From: Actinomadura cremea
GTDB taxonomy: Bacteria > Actinomycetota > Actinomycetes > Streptosporangiales > Streptosporangiaceae
NCBI RefSeq assembly: GCF_014648495.1
Contig: NZ_BMRF01000034.1
Coordinates: 1-59,605, forward strand
Length of the DNA: 59,605 nt
Direction of reading: 5' to 3'
Part shown: in pieces, positions 23,973 through 35,818 of the stretch
Numbering within the stretch: position 1 is the stretch's first letter
Layout of the letters: the number at the start of each line of letters is the position of its first letter
Translations under genes and position numbers: made by a program
The notes under the pieces: model-generated
Database searches by the model: none
What the model saw: only the letters and a program-made list of their open reading frames with translations
What the model was told of the DNA's origin: nothing

Positions 23973-24215
23973 TCAGCGCGGCAGGGCGGCCGCCCGCCAC
24001 GCGCCCCGCCCGCGCGGCCGGACGGTCTCGCCCGCGGTGCCGCGCACCAGCCGGGACCGGTCGGCCCAGCGGGACGGACGGGCCGGGCCGCGGCCGTCGC
24101 GGGCCGCCGCGGCGGCCGCCGCCCGAGCGGTCAGCACGGCGACGAGCGCGGCGACCTCCTCGGCCGTCGGGTCCCCGCGCACGACCTGCAGGAACGGCCT
24201 GGTCTCCGCGGTCAC
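23973..24215 (-). CDS. accE: Acyl-CoA carboxylase epsilon subunit
   Basis: 80 residues. The core RPFLQVVRGDPTAEEVAALVAVLTARAAAA is the AccE signature, and the tail has WADRSRL and a C-terminal WRAAALPR motif. The epsilon subunit stabilises and activates actinobacterial acetyl/propionyl-CoA carboxylase by bridging AccA and AccD. It lies just downstream of accD on the same strand. GTG 24215 follows AAGGAGG, which abuts a perfect 9-bp hairpin. Confidence 0.9.
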   Translation of the reverse strand: MTAETRPFLQVVRGDPTAEEVAALVAVLTARAAAAAAARDGRGPARPSRWADRSRLVRGTAGETVRPRGRGAWRAAALPR

Positions 24216-24225
24216 GCGTCCTCCT

Positions 24226-24247
24226 TATGGGGGGACGACCCCCCATA
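24226..24247 (-). promoter_or_regulatory. Hairpin abutting the accE ribosome-binding site
   Basis: TATGGGGGG (24226-24234) and CCCCCCATA (24239-24247) form a perfect 9-bp stem with a 4-base loop. On the accDE transcript the stem ends directly at the AAGGAGG of accE. It could tune AccE translation, protect the message 3' end, or act as a partial terminator between accD and accE. Confidence 0.6.
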
Positions 24248-24378
24248 CCCCCCGGCACGAGCTGCGCTCATGCCCTCACTCCGCAAGCTCCGTTCGGTCA
24301 TGCCGCACTCCTGAGTTCCGGTCGGCCCGCAATTCGGACGGCGCGCGTCCGGCCGGGCGTGTCGCGTCGGTCGTCCGG

Positions 24379-25971
24379 TCACAGCGGGATGTTCCCATGC
24401 TTCTTCGGCGGCAGCGTCTTGCGCTTCTCCCGCAGTGCCCGAAGCGCCCGCACGACCTGCCCGCGCGTCTCCGACGGCTTGATCACGTTGTCGAAGTAGC
24501 CGCGCTCGGCCGCGATGTAGGGGTTGGCGAGCGTGTCCTCGTACTGGGTGATCAGCTCCGCGCGGCGCGCGTCCGGGTCGTCGGCCGCCGCCAGCTCCTT
24601 GCGGTACAGGATGTTCACGGCGCCCTGCGCGCCCATCACCGCGACCTGCGCGGTCGGCCACGCGAAGTTGATGTCGGCGCCCAGGTGCTTGGAGGCCATG
24701 ACGTCGTACGCGCCGCCGTACGCCTTCCGGGTGACGACCGTGACGAGCGGGACGGTCGCCTCCGCGTACGCGTACAGCAGCTTCGCGCCGCGCCGGATGA
24801 TCCCGCCGAACTCCTGGTCGGTGCCGGGCAGGAAGCCCGGGACGTCCACGAACGTGAGGACCGGGATGTTGAACGCGTCGCACGTCCGGACGAACCGGGC
24901 GGCCTTCTCGGACGCGTCGATGTCGAGCGTCCCCGCGAACTGCATCGGCTGGTTCGCGACGACGCCGACCGAGTGGCCCTCGACGCGGCCGAACCCGACG
25001 ATGATGTTCGGCGCGAACAGCTCCTGCACCTCGAGGAACTCGCCGTCGTCGACCACGTGCTCGATGACGGTGTGCATGTCGTAGGGCTGGTTCGGCGAGT
25101 CGGGGATGAGGGTGTCGAGCTCGTCGACCGTCTCCTGGACGTCCACGGGCACGTCGAACGCGGGGGCGTCGGACAGGTTGTTGGACGGCAGGTAGGACAG
25201 CAGCGCCTTGACGTACTCGACCGCGTCCTCCTCGTCGGAGCCGCGGTAGTGCGCCACACCCGACCTGGAGTTGTGCGACGTGGCGCCGCCCAGCTCCTCC
25301 ATCGACACCTCTTCGCCCGTGACCGTCTTGATGACGTCCGGGCCGGTGATGAACATGTGGGACGTCTGGTCCACCATGACGATGAAGTCGGTGATCGCGG
25401 GGGAGTACACCGCGCCGCCCGCGCACGGGCCCATCACCAGCGAGATCTGCGGGATCACGCCGGACGCGTGCACGTTCCGCTTGAAGATCTCCGCGTACAG
25501 GCCGAGCGCGACCACGCCCTCCTGGATCCGCGCGCCGCCCGAGTCGTTGATGCCGATCACCGGGCAGCCGGTCTTGACCGCGTGCTCCATGACCTTGCAG
25601 ATCTTCTCGCCGAACACCTCGCCGAGCGAACCGCCGGACACCGTGAAGTCCTGGCTGAACACCGCGACCGGGCGCCCGTCGACCGTGCCGTACCCGGTGA
25701 CGACGCCGTCGCCGTACGGGCGGTTCTTCTCCATCCCGAAGTTGGTGGAGCGGTGCCGGGCCATCTCGTCGAACTCCACGAACGATCCCGGGTCGAGCAG
25801 CGCGTCGATCCGCTCCCGGGCGGTCATCTTGCCCTTGGCGTGCTGCTTCTCCACGGCCCGCGCGGATCCCGCGTGGACCGCCTCGTACCGGCGTCGTTCC
25901 AGGTCCGCGATCTTGCCCGCCGTCGTGTGGATGTCGTAGTCCAGGGCGGGTTCAGGGGCTTCCATCGCCAT
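24379..25971 (-). CDS. accD: Acyl-CoA carboxylase beta subunit (carboxyltransferase)
   Basis: 530 residues; full-length AccD/PccB-type carboxyltransferase moving CO2 from biotin (on AccA) to acetyl-, propionyl- or longer acyl-CoA. Oxyanion-hole glycine pairs are present: VISGG-like [37 protein letters not shown], and [15 protein letters not shown] with [11 protein letters not shown] in the C-terminal half. Substrate choice is uncertain. ATG 25971 has TACGCT (25979-25984 reversed) seven bases upstream and no Shine-Dalgarno, so it is probably leaderless. accE follows; no alpha subunit is in the window. Confidence 0.95.
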   Translation of the reverse strand: MAMEAPEPALDYDIHTTAGKIADLERRRYEAVHAGSARAVEKQHAKGKMTARERIDALLDPGSFVEFDEMARHRSTNFGMEKNRPYGDGVVTGYGTVDGRPVAVFSQDFTVSGGSLGEVFGEKICKVMEHAVKTGCPVIGINDSGGARIQEGVVALGLYAEIFKRNVHASGVIPQISLVMGPCAGGAVYSPAITDFIVMVDQTSHMFITGPDVIKTVTGEEVSMEELGGATSHNSRSGVAHYRGSDEEDAVEYVKALLSYLPSNNLSDAPAFDVPVDVQETVDELDTLIPDSPNQPYDMHTVIEHVVDDGEFLEVQELFAPNIIVGFGRVEGHSVGVVANQPMQFAGTLDIDASEKAARFVRTCDAFNIPVLTFVDVPGFLPGTDQEFGGIIRRGAKLLYAYAEATVPLVTVVTRKAYGGAYDVMASKHLGADINFAWPTAQVAVMGAQGAVNILYRKELAAADDPDARRAELITQYEDTLANPYIAAERGYFDNVIKPSETRGQVVRALRALREKRKTLPPKKHGNIPL

Positions 25972-25978
25972 GCGGGCC

Positions 25979-26061
25979 AGCGTAACCGCACGCTGCTGAT
26001 CGCGATTCGGTCGGGGCCCGCTGACCGGGATGAACACCCCCCGGCGGGCGCTCGTTAGGCT
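25979..26061. promoter_or_regulatory. Divergent leaderless promoters of accD and ppc
   Basis: On the minus strand TACGCT (25984-25979) lies seven bases from the accD ATG. On the plus strand TAGGCT (26056-26061) lies seven bases from the ppc GTG. Both fit leaderless -10 elements, so the 97-bp gap contains two back-to-back promoters. Confidence 0.5.
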
Positions 26062-26068
26062 TGGGCGA

Positions 26069-28683
<2,615 letters not shown>

Positions 28684-28684
<1 letters not shown>

Positions 28685-29118
28685 TGCGCCCCGCCGTCCC
28701 CGCCGACCGCCCGCGCGTCGAGGCGATCGTCGAGGCCGCCTACGCCCCGTGGGCCGAACGCATCGGCGTCCGTCCGCTCCCCATGGACGCCGACTACGAC
28801 GCCCTGATCCGGGCCGGGCACGTCCACGTGACCGGCCCGGGGCCCGACGGCCTGATCGTCCTGATCCCCGAGGACGGCGTCCTGCTGGTGGACAACGTCG
28901 CGGTGGACCCGGACCGCCACGGGCAGGGCCTCGGCGGGCGCCTCCTCGCGTTCGCCGAGGACCAGGCCCGTGCCCGCGCCCTGCCCCGCCTGCGGCTCAT
29001 CACCAACGAGCTGATGACCTCGAACATCGCCCGCTACGAACGCCTGGGTTACCGCGAGACCCACCGCGAGGACGTCGGCGCCCGCACGGTCGTCCACATG
29101 GCCAAGCCCCTCGACTGA
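28684..29118 (+). CDS. GNAT family N-acetyltransferase
   Basis: 144 residues. Compact GNAT fold; acetyl-CoA site VAVDPDRHGQGLGGRLL (the Q/R-x-x-G-x-G/A motif, about residues 73-89), later NIARYERLGYRE with the usual motif B aromatic. The substrate is unknown. The ATG overlaps the ppc stop (TGATG), so it is co-translated with ppc; there is no obvious metabolic link. Confidence 0.9.
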
Positions 29119-29155
29119 CCCCCCGCGTCCCGTGCGGCACGCCATACTGCGGTGG

Positions 29156-29503
29156 GTGAAAGCACACCCGTCAGGCCACCCGACGCCCCCGCCGCACTAC
29201 ACGACCGAGGTATCGAAGGACGCCGGCGTCCGGGCCGCGCACGGCCCGGCGGCCCAGGGCGCGGCCGGTTCGTCGAAGGGCAGGTCACCGGCCCTCGCCG
29301 TGGCGGCCGTCCTGCTCTTCCCGCTCGGCGTCCCCGCGGTCGTCTGCGGCCACCTCGCCCGGCGCCGCTGGCGCAAGGGCGAGGTGACCATCGACATGGT
29401 CGACGCCCGGTTCATCGCCGCCTGGGGCATGGTGATGGGCTACATGATGACCGCCTTCTACCTCATGATGGGCGCCCTGGCCGCCTCGGCATTGCTCACC
29501 TGA
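29156..29503 (+). CDS. DUF4190-type small membrane protein
   Basis: About 115 residues. Polar N-terminus, then two transmembrane helices: ALAVAAVLLFPLGVPAVVCGHLARR and AAWGMVMGYMMTAFYLMMGALAASALL, with a basic loop between them. The pattern matches DUF4190 membrane proteins. Function is unknown. The GTG at 29156 is preferred because CATACT lies exactly seven bases upstream (leaderless); a start at 29132 is possible. Confidence 0.7.
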   Translation: MKAHPSGHPTPPPHYTTEVSKDAGVRAAHGPAAQGAAGSSKGRSPALAVAAVLLFPLGVPAVVCGHLARRRWRKGEVTIDMVDARFIAAWGMVMGYMMTAFYLMMGALAASALLT

Positions 29504-29548
29504 CCCACCCGCCCACCGGATGCGGGCAGACCGCTCGCGCTTAGCCGT

Positions 29549-29585
29549 GCGGGGGTTCTCCGGGTGGGGCCGGGGCGACCCCCGC
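29549..29585. terminator. Bidirectional terminator
   Basis: GCGGGGGT (29549-29556) and ACCCCCGC (29578-29585) are perfect arms around a GC-rich 21-base loop, between the convergent DUF4190 and enoyl-CoA hydratase genes. Confidence 0.5.
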
Positions 29586-29621
29586 GCGGCCGTAGCGAGC
29601 TCTGAGCGCGGGCCGTGCGGG

Positions 29622-30398
29622 CTACGAGGGCCAGGTGGGCTTGCGCTTCTCGTTGAAGGCGGCGATTCCCTCGGCGCGGTCGGGGGACACGACGGCGGTG
29701 CGCCAGGCGTTGTCCTCGATCTCGAGGCCGGCCTCCAGGGGGAGGCCGGCGCCCTGGCGGAGGGCGCGCTTGGCGGCGCGGACGGCGACGGGGGAGTTGC
29801 CCGCGATGACGCCCGCGAGGATGCGGGCCTCCTCGCGCACGGAGCCGGCGGGGACCTTGCGGTCGGCGAGGCCGAGTTCGAGGGCCTCCTCGATGCCGAT
29901 GCGGCGGCCGGTGAGGACGAGGTCGGCGGCCCTGCCGGGGCCGAGCCTGCGCAATGCGAGCTGGGTGCCGCCACCGGCCGGGATGAGGCCGACGCCGACC
30001 TCGGGGAGGCCGAACACGGCCGTCTCGTCCGCGACGATCAGGTCGGCGGAGAGGGCGAACTCGCAGCCGCCGCCGAGCGCGAAGCCGTGCACGGCGGCGA
30101 CCACCGGCTGCGGGAGGTGCAGGACGCCGCCGAACGCCGCGCGGAAGACCGGGCGCTGCGCCAGGATCTGCGCGTCGGTCATCGAGTTGCGTTCCTTGAG
30201 GTCCGCGCCCACGCAGAACGCCTTCTCGCCCGCGGCGGCGAGGACGACCGCGCGCACGGAGGCGTCGGCGGCGACCTCGGCGCACACGGCGGCGAGGCGC
30301 CGGGCCATCGCGGTGGAGAGGGCGTTGAGGGCTTCCGGTCTGTCGAGCACGATCTCGGCGACGTGCTCGTGGTCCCGCAGCAGGGTCACTCCGTCCAT
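29622..30398 (-). CDS. Enoyl-CoA hydratase/isomerase family protein
   Basis: 258 residues, crotonase fold. Acyl-CoA oxyanion hole [11 protein letters not shown] and [14 protein letters not shown]; the second catalytic loop [23 protein letters not shown] retains the Glu and the GGGTQ seen in true enoyl-CoA hydratases. Acts in fatty-acid or branched-acid beta-oxidation. ATG 30398 has TAGGGT seven bases upstream (leaderless); the in-frame ORF extends further up without support. Confidence 0.92.
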   Translation of the reverse strand: MDGVTLLRDHEHVAEIVLDRPEALNALSTAMARRLAAVCAEVAADASVRAVVLAAAGEKAFCVGADLKERNSMTDAQILAQRPVFRAAFGGVLHLPQPVVAAVHGFALGGGCEFALSADLIVADETAVFGLPEVGVGLIPAGGGTQLALRRLGPGRAADLVLTGRRIGIEEALELGLADRKVPAGSVREEARILAGVIAGNSPVAVRAAKRALRQGAGLPLEAGLEIEDNAWRTAVVSPDRAEGIAAFNEKRKPTWPS

Positions 30399-30448
30399 GT
30401 CCGGCACCCTAGACGGCGGCCCGTCGGCCGGTGATGTTGGATGGGTAC

Positions 30449-31312
30449 GTGAGCGACTCACCGTACGGGGACCTGGACCGGCCGCCGCTGCACGAGGGGG
30501 CGCTGCGCCGCGCGCTCGTCCGGCCGGACGACCTGTGGCGCGACGTCCGGGTGGTGCAGGAGACCGGATCGACGAACGCGGACCTGGCGGCGCTGGCCCG
30601 GGAGGGCGCGCCGGAGGGGACGGTTCTGGTCACCGAGCTGCAGACGGCGGGGCGGGGGCGGCTGGGGCGGCCGTGGTCGGCGCCGCCGCGGTCGGGGCTG
30701 ATGTTCTCGATGCTGGTGCGCCCGGCGGTGCCGGTGGCGCGGCTCGGGTGGCTGCCGCTGCTGACGGGCGTCGCGGTGGCGACGGCGGTGCGGCGGATGA
30801 CCGCGTGGTCGCAGGAGGTCGCGCCCGGGGACGGGGACGTCGCGGTCGACGTCCGGTTGAAGTGGCCGAACGACCTGCTGGTCGGGGAGCGCAAGCTGGC
30901 CGGGATCCTCGTGGAGCGGATCGAGGACGGGCTGGTCGTGGGCGTCGGGCTGAACGTCGGGCTGCGGGAGGAGGAACTCCCGGTGCCGACGGCGACGTCG
31001 CTGGCGATCGAGGGGGCGCCGCTGAGCGACCGGGCGCCGCTGCTGCGCGCGATCCTGCGGGAGTACGGGACGTGGTACCGCGAATGGACGGCCCTGGAGG
31101 GGGATCCGGAGAAGAGCGGCCTTCGCCCCGCGTACAAGGGGCTGTGCGCGACGCTCGGCCGGGAGGTGCGGGTGGAGCTGCCCGCGGACGAGCGGGTGAC
31201 GGGCGTCGCGCGGGACGTGGACGGGGCGGGGCGGCTGGTGGTGTCCGGGCCCTCGGGTGATCGTGCGGTCAATGCGGGCGATGTGGTACACGTCCGGGGG
31301 ACGGACGGGTGA
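30449..31312 (+). CDS. birA: Biotin--[acetyl-CoA carboxylase] ligase
   Basis: 287 residues. Attaches biotin to the carboxylase carrier protein. Motifs: [24 protein letters not shown] (biotinyl-AMP loop), [20 protein letters not shown] with the key Lys, and a C-terminal SH3-like segment. There is no N-terminal DNA-binding domain, so it is a monofunctional ligase. It is divergent from the enoyl-CoA hydratase gene. The start is GTG 30449, which begins [14 protein letters not shown]; a further ATG lies 15-18 bases upstream. Confidence 0.94.
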   Translation: MSDSPYGDLDRPPLHEGALRRALVRPDDLWRDVRVVQETGSTNADLAALAREGAPEGTVLVTELQTAGRGRLGRPWSAPPRSGLMFSMLVRPAVPVARLGWLPLLTGVAVATAVRRMTAWSQEVAPGDGDVAVDVRLKWPNDLLVGERKLAGILVERIEDGLVVGVGLNVGLREEELPVPTATSLAIEGAPLSDRAPLLRAILREYGTWYREWTALEGDPEKSGLRPAYKGLCATLGREVRVELPADERVTGVARDVDGAGRLVVSGPSGDRAVNAGDVVHVRGTDG

Positions 31313-31402
31313 ATCGCCCGGCGATCTGCCACGATATGTCCTGTTACCGGACCACGATGCCGCCGGCGGAGCCCAGCGCGCCGGCGCACTGAGGGGCGGA
31401 GG

Positions 31403-32413
31403 ATGGCACCCGGATTGCCGGATCCGAAGGAGATCGAGGAGCTCCTGCTGGGCGGGGAGCTGCGCTACACGCGCGTGGACGCCGTCCGCCTTTCGGGGGT
31501 GTCGCGCGAGTTCTCCGGCCGGATCTGGCGCGCCTTCGGCTACCCGACGATGCCCGACGACGCCATCGCCTACACCGAGGGCGACGTCGACGCGCTGAGC
31601 CGCATGCGCCGGCTGGTGGAGGACGGCGTGCTGGACGAGGAGGGCGTGGTCCGGCTCGTCCGCGCCTTCGGGCAGACGATGACGCGCCTCGCCGAGTGGC
31701 AGGTCAGCCTGCTGCGCAGCATGATCAGCGAGGACCCGAACGAGACGCCGTCCGCCGCCGCGGTCAACGCGATCGTCGGGATCGCGGAAGGGCACATCGG
31801 GGAGTTCGAGCCGCTCGTCCTGCACGCGTGGCGGCGGCAGCTCGCCTCCGCCGGGACGCGCGCGCTGGCGGCGGCGGCCACCCGGGAGAACGGCGACTCC
31901 ACCGGACGGCCGATGACCACCGTCGGATTCGCCGACATGGTGTCGTTCACGCAGGTCAGCCGGGAGCTGAACGAGATCGAGCTGGCCCGGGTCGTGGAGT
32001 GGTTCGAGGAGTCGACGTCCGACATCATCGCGGCCTGCGGCGGCCGGGTGGTCAAGACGCTCGGCGACGAGGTGCTGTTCAGCGCCGAGTCGCCGCGGGT
32101 CGGCGCGGAGATCGCGCTGACCGTGGCGGCCGCGATCCAGGACGAGACCGAGGTGCCGGACGTCCGGGTCGGGGTCGCGCACGGCCCCGTCCTGCCGCTG
32201 ATGGGCGACGTCTTCGGCACCACGGTCAACCTGGCGGCGCGGCTCACGGCGCTGGCCCGGCCCGGTTCGGTGGTGATCGACGCCGAGCTGGCGGCGGAGC
32301 TGGAGCAGGACCCGGCCTACGAGGTGACCCGGATCGTCCGGCGCCCGGTCCAGGGCCTCGGCATCATCCAGCCGTACGTGCTGCGCCGGAGCGCCAAGCC
32401 CCCGGACGCCTGA
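31403..32413 (+). CDS. Class III adenylate/guanylate cyclase, Rv1264-like
   Basis: 336 residues. The N-terminal 160 residues form a helical regulatory domain like that of mycobacterial Rv1264 (pH-sensitive autoinhibition), starting LPDPKEIEELLLGGELRYTR. The catalytic domain has metal-binding Asp in GFADMVSFT (near 178), GGRVVKTLGDEVLF with the substrate Lys and second Asp, and GTTVNLAARL with the transition-state Asn and Arg. All catalytic residues are present, so it should form a homodimer making cAMP. It is convergent with the bacterioferritin gene, nine bases apart. Confidence 0.9.
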   Translation: MAPGLPDPKEIEELLLGGELRYTRVDAVRLSGVSREFSGRIWRAFGYPTMPDDAIAYTEGDVDALSRMRRLVEDGVLDEEGVVRLVRAFGQTMTRLAEWQVSLLRSMISEDPNETPSAAAVNAIVGIAEGHIGEFEPLVLHAWRRQLASAGTRALAAAATRENGDSTGRPMTTVGFADMVSFTQVSRELNEIELARVVEWFEESTSDIIAACGGRVVKTLGDEVLFSAESPRVGAEIALTVAAAIQDETEVPDVRVGVAHGPVLPLMGDVFGTTVNLAARLTALARPGSVVIDAELAAELEQDPAYEVTRIVRRPVQGLGIIQPYVLRRSAKPPDA

Positions 32414-32422
32414 CGCGCGGCC

Positions 32423-32920
32423 TCAGACGGAGCTGGGGCCGTCCTCGCCCGGCGAGCCGGTGAGCCGCTGCAGGTAGTTCTGCTCGCCGAGGGCGTCGAC
32501 GAGGCTCAGTTCGGTCTCCAGGTAGTCGATGTGCTGCTCCTCGTCCTCGAGGATGTGCTCGAAGAGGCGCGCGGAGGTGATGTCGCCGCGCTGCCGCATC
32601 AGCTCGATGCCGGGCACCAGCCGGGCGACGGCCTCCTTCTCGACCTCAAGGTCGGCCCTGAGCTGCTCGATGACGGTCTGCCCGATCCGCAGGGTGCCGA
32701 GCTTCTGGTAGTTCGGCAGGCCCTCGAGGAACAGGATGCGGTTCGTGAGGTGCTCGGCGTGCCGCATCTCGTCGAAGGACTCGTCGCGGGTGTGCTTGGC
32801 GATCCGGGTGAAACCCCAGTTCTCCTGCATCTTGGAGTGCAGGAAGTACTGGTTGATCGCGGTGAGCTCCGCGGTGAGCTGCTCGTTGAGGAGGTTGATG
32901 ATGTCCTTGTCGCCTTCCAT
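32423..32920 (-). CDS. bfr: Bacterioferritin
   Basis: 165 residues; a 24-mer iron store. Ferroxidase ligands E18, E51, H54 and the later DEEQHIDYLE pair (near 127-130) are present, as is the haem axial Met52 (SFDEMRHAE). The length is slightly over the usual 158-160, owing to a polar tail. ATG 32920 is chosen over more upstream codons because homology begins at EGDKDIINLLNEQL. It lies downstream of bfd on the same strand, 131 bases apart, with a weak iron-box half-site between. Confidence 0.95.
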   Translation of the reverse strand: MEGDKDIINLLNEQLTAELTAINQYFLHSKMQENWGFTRIAKHTRDESFDEMRHAEHLTNRILFLEGLPNYQKLGTLRIGQTVIEQLRADLEVEKEAVARLVPGIELMRQRGDITSARLFEHILEDEEQHIDYLETELSLVDALGEQNYLQRLTGSPGEDGPSSV

Positions 32921-33040
32921 ACGGACATACTCGCATGACCACGCGACATGGGACAGCACCGGCATACGTGCTTGTCCGTTTCGCACGGTTTGCTCGCGCC
33001 CCGTCCGGGGATCCCGCCGAAGGGCGCGTCCGTTGTTCGG

Positions 33041-33059
33041 TTAGGGAAGGCTCAGGCCG
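33041..33059. promoter_or_regulatory. Weak iron-box-like half site before bfr
   Basis: TTAGGGAAGGCTC matches the left part of the DtxR/IdeR box (TTAGGTTAGGCTAACCTAA) at most positions; the right half does not match. It overlaps the 3' end of bfd, 121 bases before the bfr start. It may be a weak second site or chance. Confidence 0.3.
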
Positions 33060-33438
33060 CCGTGGGCGGTGCGGACCCCCTCTCGACCTGCTGGGACATC
33101 ATCGATTCGGACGCCGCCGGCCGTCCGGGGAACGGGTCGGCGGCGAACGGTTCGGGGGTGCCGGGGCCGGGCTCGACTGTGACGGGTGCCACGGTGTCGG
33201 GCGAGGGCGCGGGCTCCGGGACGGACGCCAGCGGGAGCGGCCCGCCGGTGAGGGCGTCCGCGAGGTCGCTCGCGGTCCTGTACTCGCTGAGCAGCGTGGA
33301 GATCCGCCGGGTGCAGGAGCCGCAGCCGGCCTTCATGCCGCAGGCGGCCTTGACGTCCTTGACGGTGGCGCACGTTCCGCTCGCCATGCAGCCGTGCACG
33401 TCGTCCTCCGTGACGGCGTTGCAGATGCAGACGTACAT
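33052..33438 (-). CDS. bfd: Bacterioferritin-associated ferredoxin with long tail
   Basis: 128 residues. The N-terminal 60 are a standard Bfd [2Fe-2S] domain: C4 and C6 (CICNAV), then C39 and C42 (CGSC), with extra C17, C23 and C33. Bfd reduces Fe(III) in bacterioferritin to release iron. The C-terminal 65-70 residues are a Pro/Ala/Glu-rich extension not found in typical 64-73-residue Bfd. GGAAGG precedes the ATG. A near-consensus iron box lies 62 bases upstream, so low iron should switch it on. Confidence 0.9.
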   Translation of the reverse strand: MYVCICNAVTEDDVHGCMASGTCATVKDVKAACGMKAGCGSCTRRISTLLSEYRTASDLADALTGGPLPLASVPEPAPSPDTVAPVTVEPGPGTPEPFAADPFPGRPAASESMMSQQVERGSAPPTAA

Positions 33439-33499
33439 CCGGTTCGAGCCTTCCGTCCGACTTCACGGGCGCCTGACCAGGCCGCCGGGGCGGGCCTCA

Positions 33500-33518
33500 T
33501 TAGGTAAGGCTCCCCTAA
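33500..33518. promoter_or_regulatory. DtxR/IdeR iron box
   Basis: TTAGGTAAGGCTCCCCTAA matches the 19-bp IdeR consensus TTAGGTTAGGCTAACCTAA at 16 positions, including both outer TTAGG/CCTAA arms. It lies upstream of bfd (start 33438) and 99 bases upstream of glgX (33617), so iron-dependent repression of bfd is expected; an effect on glgX is possible. Confidence 0.85.
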
Positions 33519-33616
33519 GGTAGCCCACGAATGTCCGTTCTGACCAGAGGACTCCCGATCGGTGTGATCCAGCCCTCACTGGGAAGGGCTTTCAGCGCAT
33601 CGACGGAGGGCGGGGC

Positions 33617-35818
33617 ATGGGGCAGGTGTGGCCGGGCGAGGCGTATCCGCTCGGCGCCAGGTTCGACGGCGCCGGGACGAACTTCGCCGTCTACTCCGAG
33701 GCCGCCGAGCGGGTCGAGCTCTGCCTGTTCGACGGGCCGGCCCGCGACGGCGCGGAGACCCGCGTCGTCCTGGAGGAGGCGGACGCGTTCGTCTGGCACG
33801 CCTACCTGCCGGGCGTGATGCCCGGACGCCGCTACGGCTACCGGGTGCACGGCCCCTACGACCCGCGCCGCGGCCTGCGCTGCAACCCGGCCAAGCTGCT
33901 GCTCGACCCGTACGCCCAGGCGGTCGAGGGGACGGTCGACTGGGACGAGTCGTGCTTCGGCTACCGGTTCGGCGACCCGTGCTCGCGCAACGACGCCGAC
34001 TCGGCGCGGCACACGATGCGGTCGGTGGTCGTCAGCCCGTACTTCGACTGGGGCGACGACCGTCCGCCGCGGATCCCCTACCACGAGACGGTGATCTACG
34101 AGGCGCACGTCAAGGGGCTGACCGCCCGCCACCCCGGGGTCCCGGAGGACCTGCGCGGGACGTACGCGGGCCTCGCCCACCCCCCGGTCGTCGACCATCT
34201 GAAGTCGCTCGGGGTGACCGCGGTCGAGCTGATGCCGGTGCACCAGTTCGTCCACGACGACGCCCTGACGCGGCGGCGGCTGCGCAACTACTGGGGCTAC
34301 AACACGATCGGGTTCTTCGCGCCGCACAACGAGTACTCGTCGTCGGGGCACCGGGGCGAGCAGGTCCTGGAGTTCAAGGCGATGGTGAAGGCGCTGCACG
34401 AGGCGGGGATGGAGGTGATCCTCGACGTCGTCTACAACCACACGGCGGAGGGCAACCATCTCGGGCCGACGCTGTCGTTCCGCGGGCTCGACAACGCCTC
34501 GTACTACCGGCTCGCCGAGGACGACCCGCGCTACTACACCGACACGACCGGCACCGGCAACAGCCTGCTCATGCACAGCCCGCACGTCCTGCAGCTCATC
34601 ATGGACTCCCTGCGCTACTGGGTGACCGAGATGCACGTGGACGGCTTCCGGTTCGACCTCGCGGCGACCCTCGCCCGCGAACTGCACGCCGTCGACCGGC
34701 TGTCCGCGTTCTTCGACCTCGTCCAACAGGACCCGGTCGTCTCCCAGGTGAAACTGATCGCCGAACCCTGGGACGTGGGGGAGGGCGGGTACCAGGTGGG
34801 GAACTTCCCCCCGCTGTGGACGGAGTGGAACGGCCAGTACCGCGACTCGATGCGGGACTTCTGGCGCGGACGGTCGGGCACGATGCCCGAGTTCGCGTCC
34901 CGGCTGACCGGTTCGTCCGACCTCTACGCCGACGACGGGCGCCGTCCGATCGCGTCCATCAACTTCATCACCTGCCACGACGGGTTCACCCTGCACGACC
35001 TCGTCTCCTACGACCACAAGCACAACGAGGCGAACGGGGAGTCGAACCGGGACGGCACGGACGACGACCGGTCGTGGAACTGCGGGGTCGAGGGCCCGAC
35101 GGACGACCTCGACGTCATCGCCCTGCGGGAACGGCAGAAACGCAACTTCCTCACCACGCTCTTCCTGTCGCAGGGCGTGCCGATGCTGTCCCACGGCGAC
35201 GAGCTGGGCCGCACCCAGAAGGGCAACAACAACGCCTACTGCCAGGACACCGAACTCTCCTGGATCGACTGGACGGGCCTTCGCGACGACACGTGCTCGC
35301 CCCGGCCAACCGACCCCGCCGGCCTCCACGGTTTCGACGAGCGCGGCCCGATGCTCGACTTCGTCCGGCGCCTGTCCAAGCTCCGCACCGGGCACCCGGT
35401 GTTCCGGCGCAGGCGGTTCTTCCGCGGCGATCAGCGCAAACGGAAGGCGCGCGGTGCGCGCGCGAAGCCGGAGAACCTGCCCGACCTGGTGTGGTTCCGC
35501 CCGAGCGGCGAGGAGATGACCGACCGCGACTGGCGCGCCGGGTTCAACAAGTCGCTGAACGTGTTCCTCAACGGCGACGCCATCGGCGAGCCCGACCGGC
35601 GCGGCCGGCAGATCCGCGACGACTCGTTCATGATCCTGATCAACGCGCACGACGGCGACCTGGCGTTCGTGCTGCCGCCCGCCCCCTACGGCCGGTTGTG
35701 GACGAAGGTCCTGGACACCGCCGACCCGCTGCTCGCGGAGGAGGAGTGGCCGGCCGTCAAGCCGCGCGAGACGGTGCCGGTGACCGCGCGCTCCATCCAG
35801 GTGCTCCGCCGTGCCTGA
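33617..35818 (+). CDS. glgX: Glycogen debranching enzyme GlgX (TreX)
   Basis: 733 residues. Cleaves alpha-1,6 branches of glycogen to yield linear maltodextrins. N-terminal CBM48/isoamylase domain (YPLGARFDGAGTNFAVYSEAAERVELCLFD), then the GH13 barrel: YNHTAEGNHLGPTLSFRG, nucleophile in VDGFRFDLAA (near 340), acid/base in LIAEPWDVG (near 382), third acid in FITCHDGFTLHDLVS. The start ATG has GGAGGG upstream. It overlaps treY, so it is the first gene of a glycogen-to-trehalose operon. Confidence 0.95.
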   Translation: MGQVWPGEAYPLGARFDGAGTNFAVYSEAAERVELCLFDGPARDGAETRVVLEEADAFVWHAYLPGVMPGRRYGYRVHGPYDPRRGLRCNPAKLLLDPYAQAVEGTVDWDESCFGYRFGDPCSRNDADSARHTMRSVVVSPYFDWGDDRPPRIPYHETVIYEAHVKGLTARHPGVPEDLRGTYAGLAHPPVVDHLKSLGVTAVELMPVHQFVHDDALTRRRLRNYWGYNTIGFFAPHNEYSSSGHRGEQVLEFKAMVKALHEAGMEVILDVVYNHTAEGNHLGPTLSFRGLDNASYYRLAEDDPRYYTDTTGTGNSLLMHSPHVLQLIMDSLRYWVTEMHVDGFRFDLAATLARELHAVDRLSAFFDLVQQDPVVSQVKLIAEPWDVGEGGYQVGNFPPLWTEWNGQYRDSMRDFWRGRSGTMPEFASRLTGSSDLYADDGRRPIASINFITCHDGFTLHDLVSYDHKHNEANGESNRDGTDDDRSWNCGVEGPTDDLDVIALRERQKRNFLTTLFLSQGVPMLSHGDELGRTQKGNNNAYCQDTELSWIDWTGLRDDTCSPRPTDPAGLHGFDERGPMLDFVRRLSKLRTGHPVFRRRRFFRGDQRKRKARGARAKPENLPDLVWFRPSGEEMTDRDWRAGFNKSLNVFLNGDAIGEPDRRGRQIRDDSFMILINAHDGDLAFVLPPAPYGRLWTKVLDTADPLLAEEEWPAVKPRETVPVTARSIQVLRRA

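Noticed and set aside
33531-33818. ORF starting MSVLTRGLPIG upstream of and overlapping glgX
   Set aside because: It runs in another frame across the start of glgX and shows no family features; the glgX ATG has its own strong ribosome-binding site.
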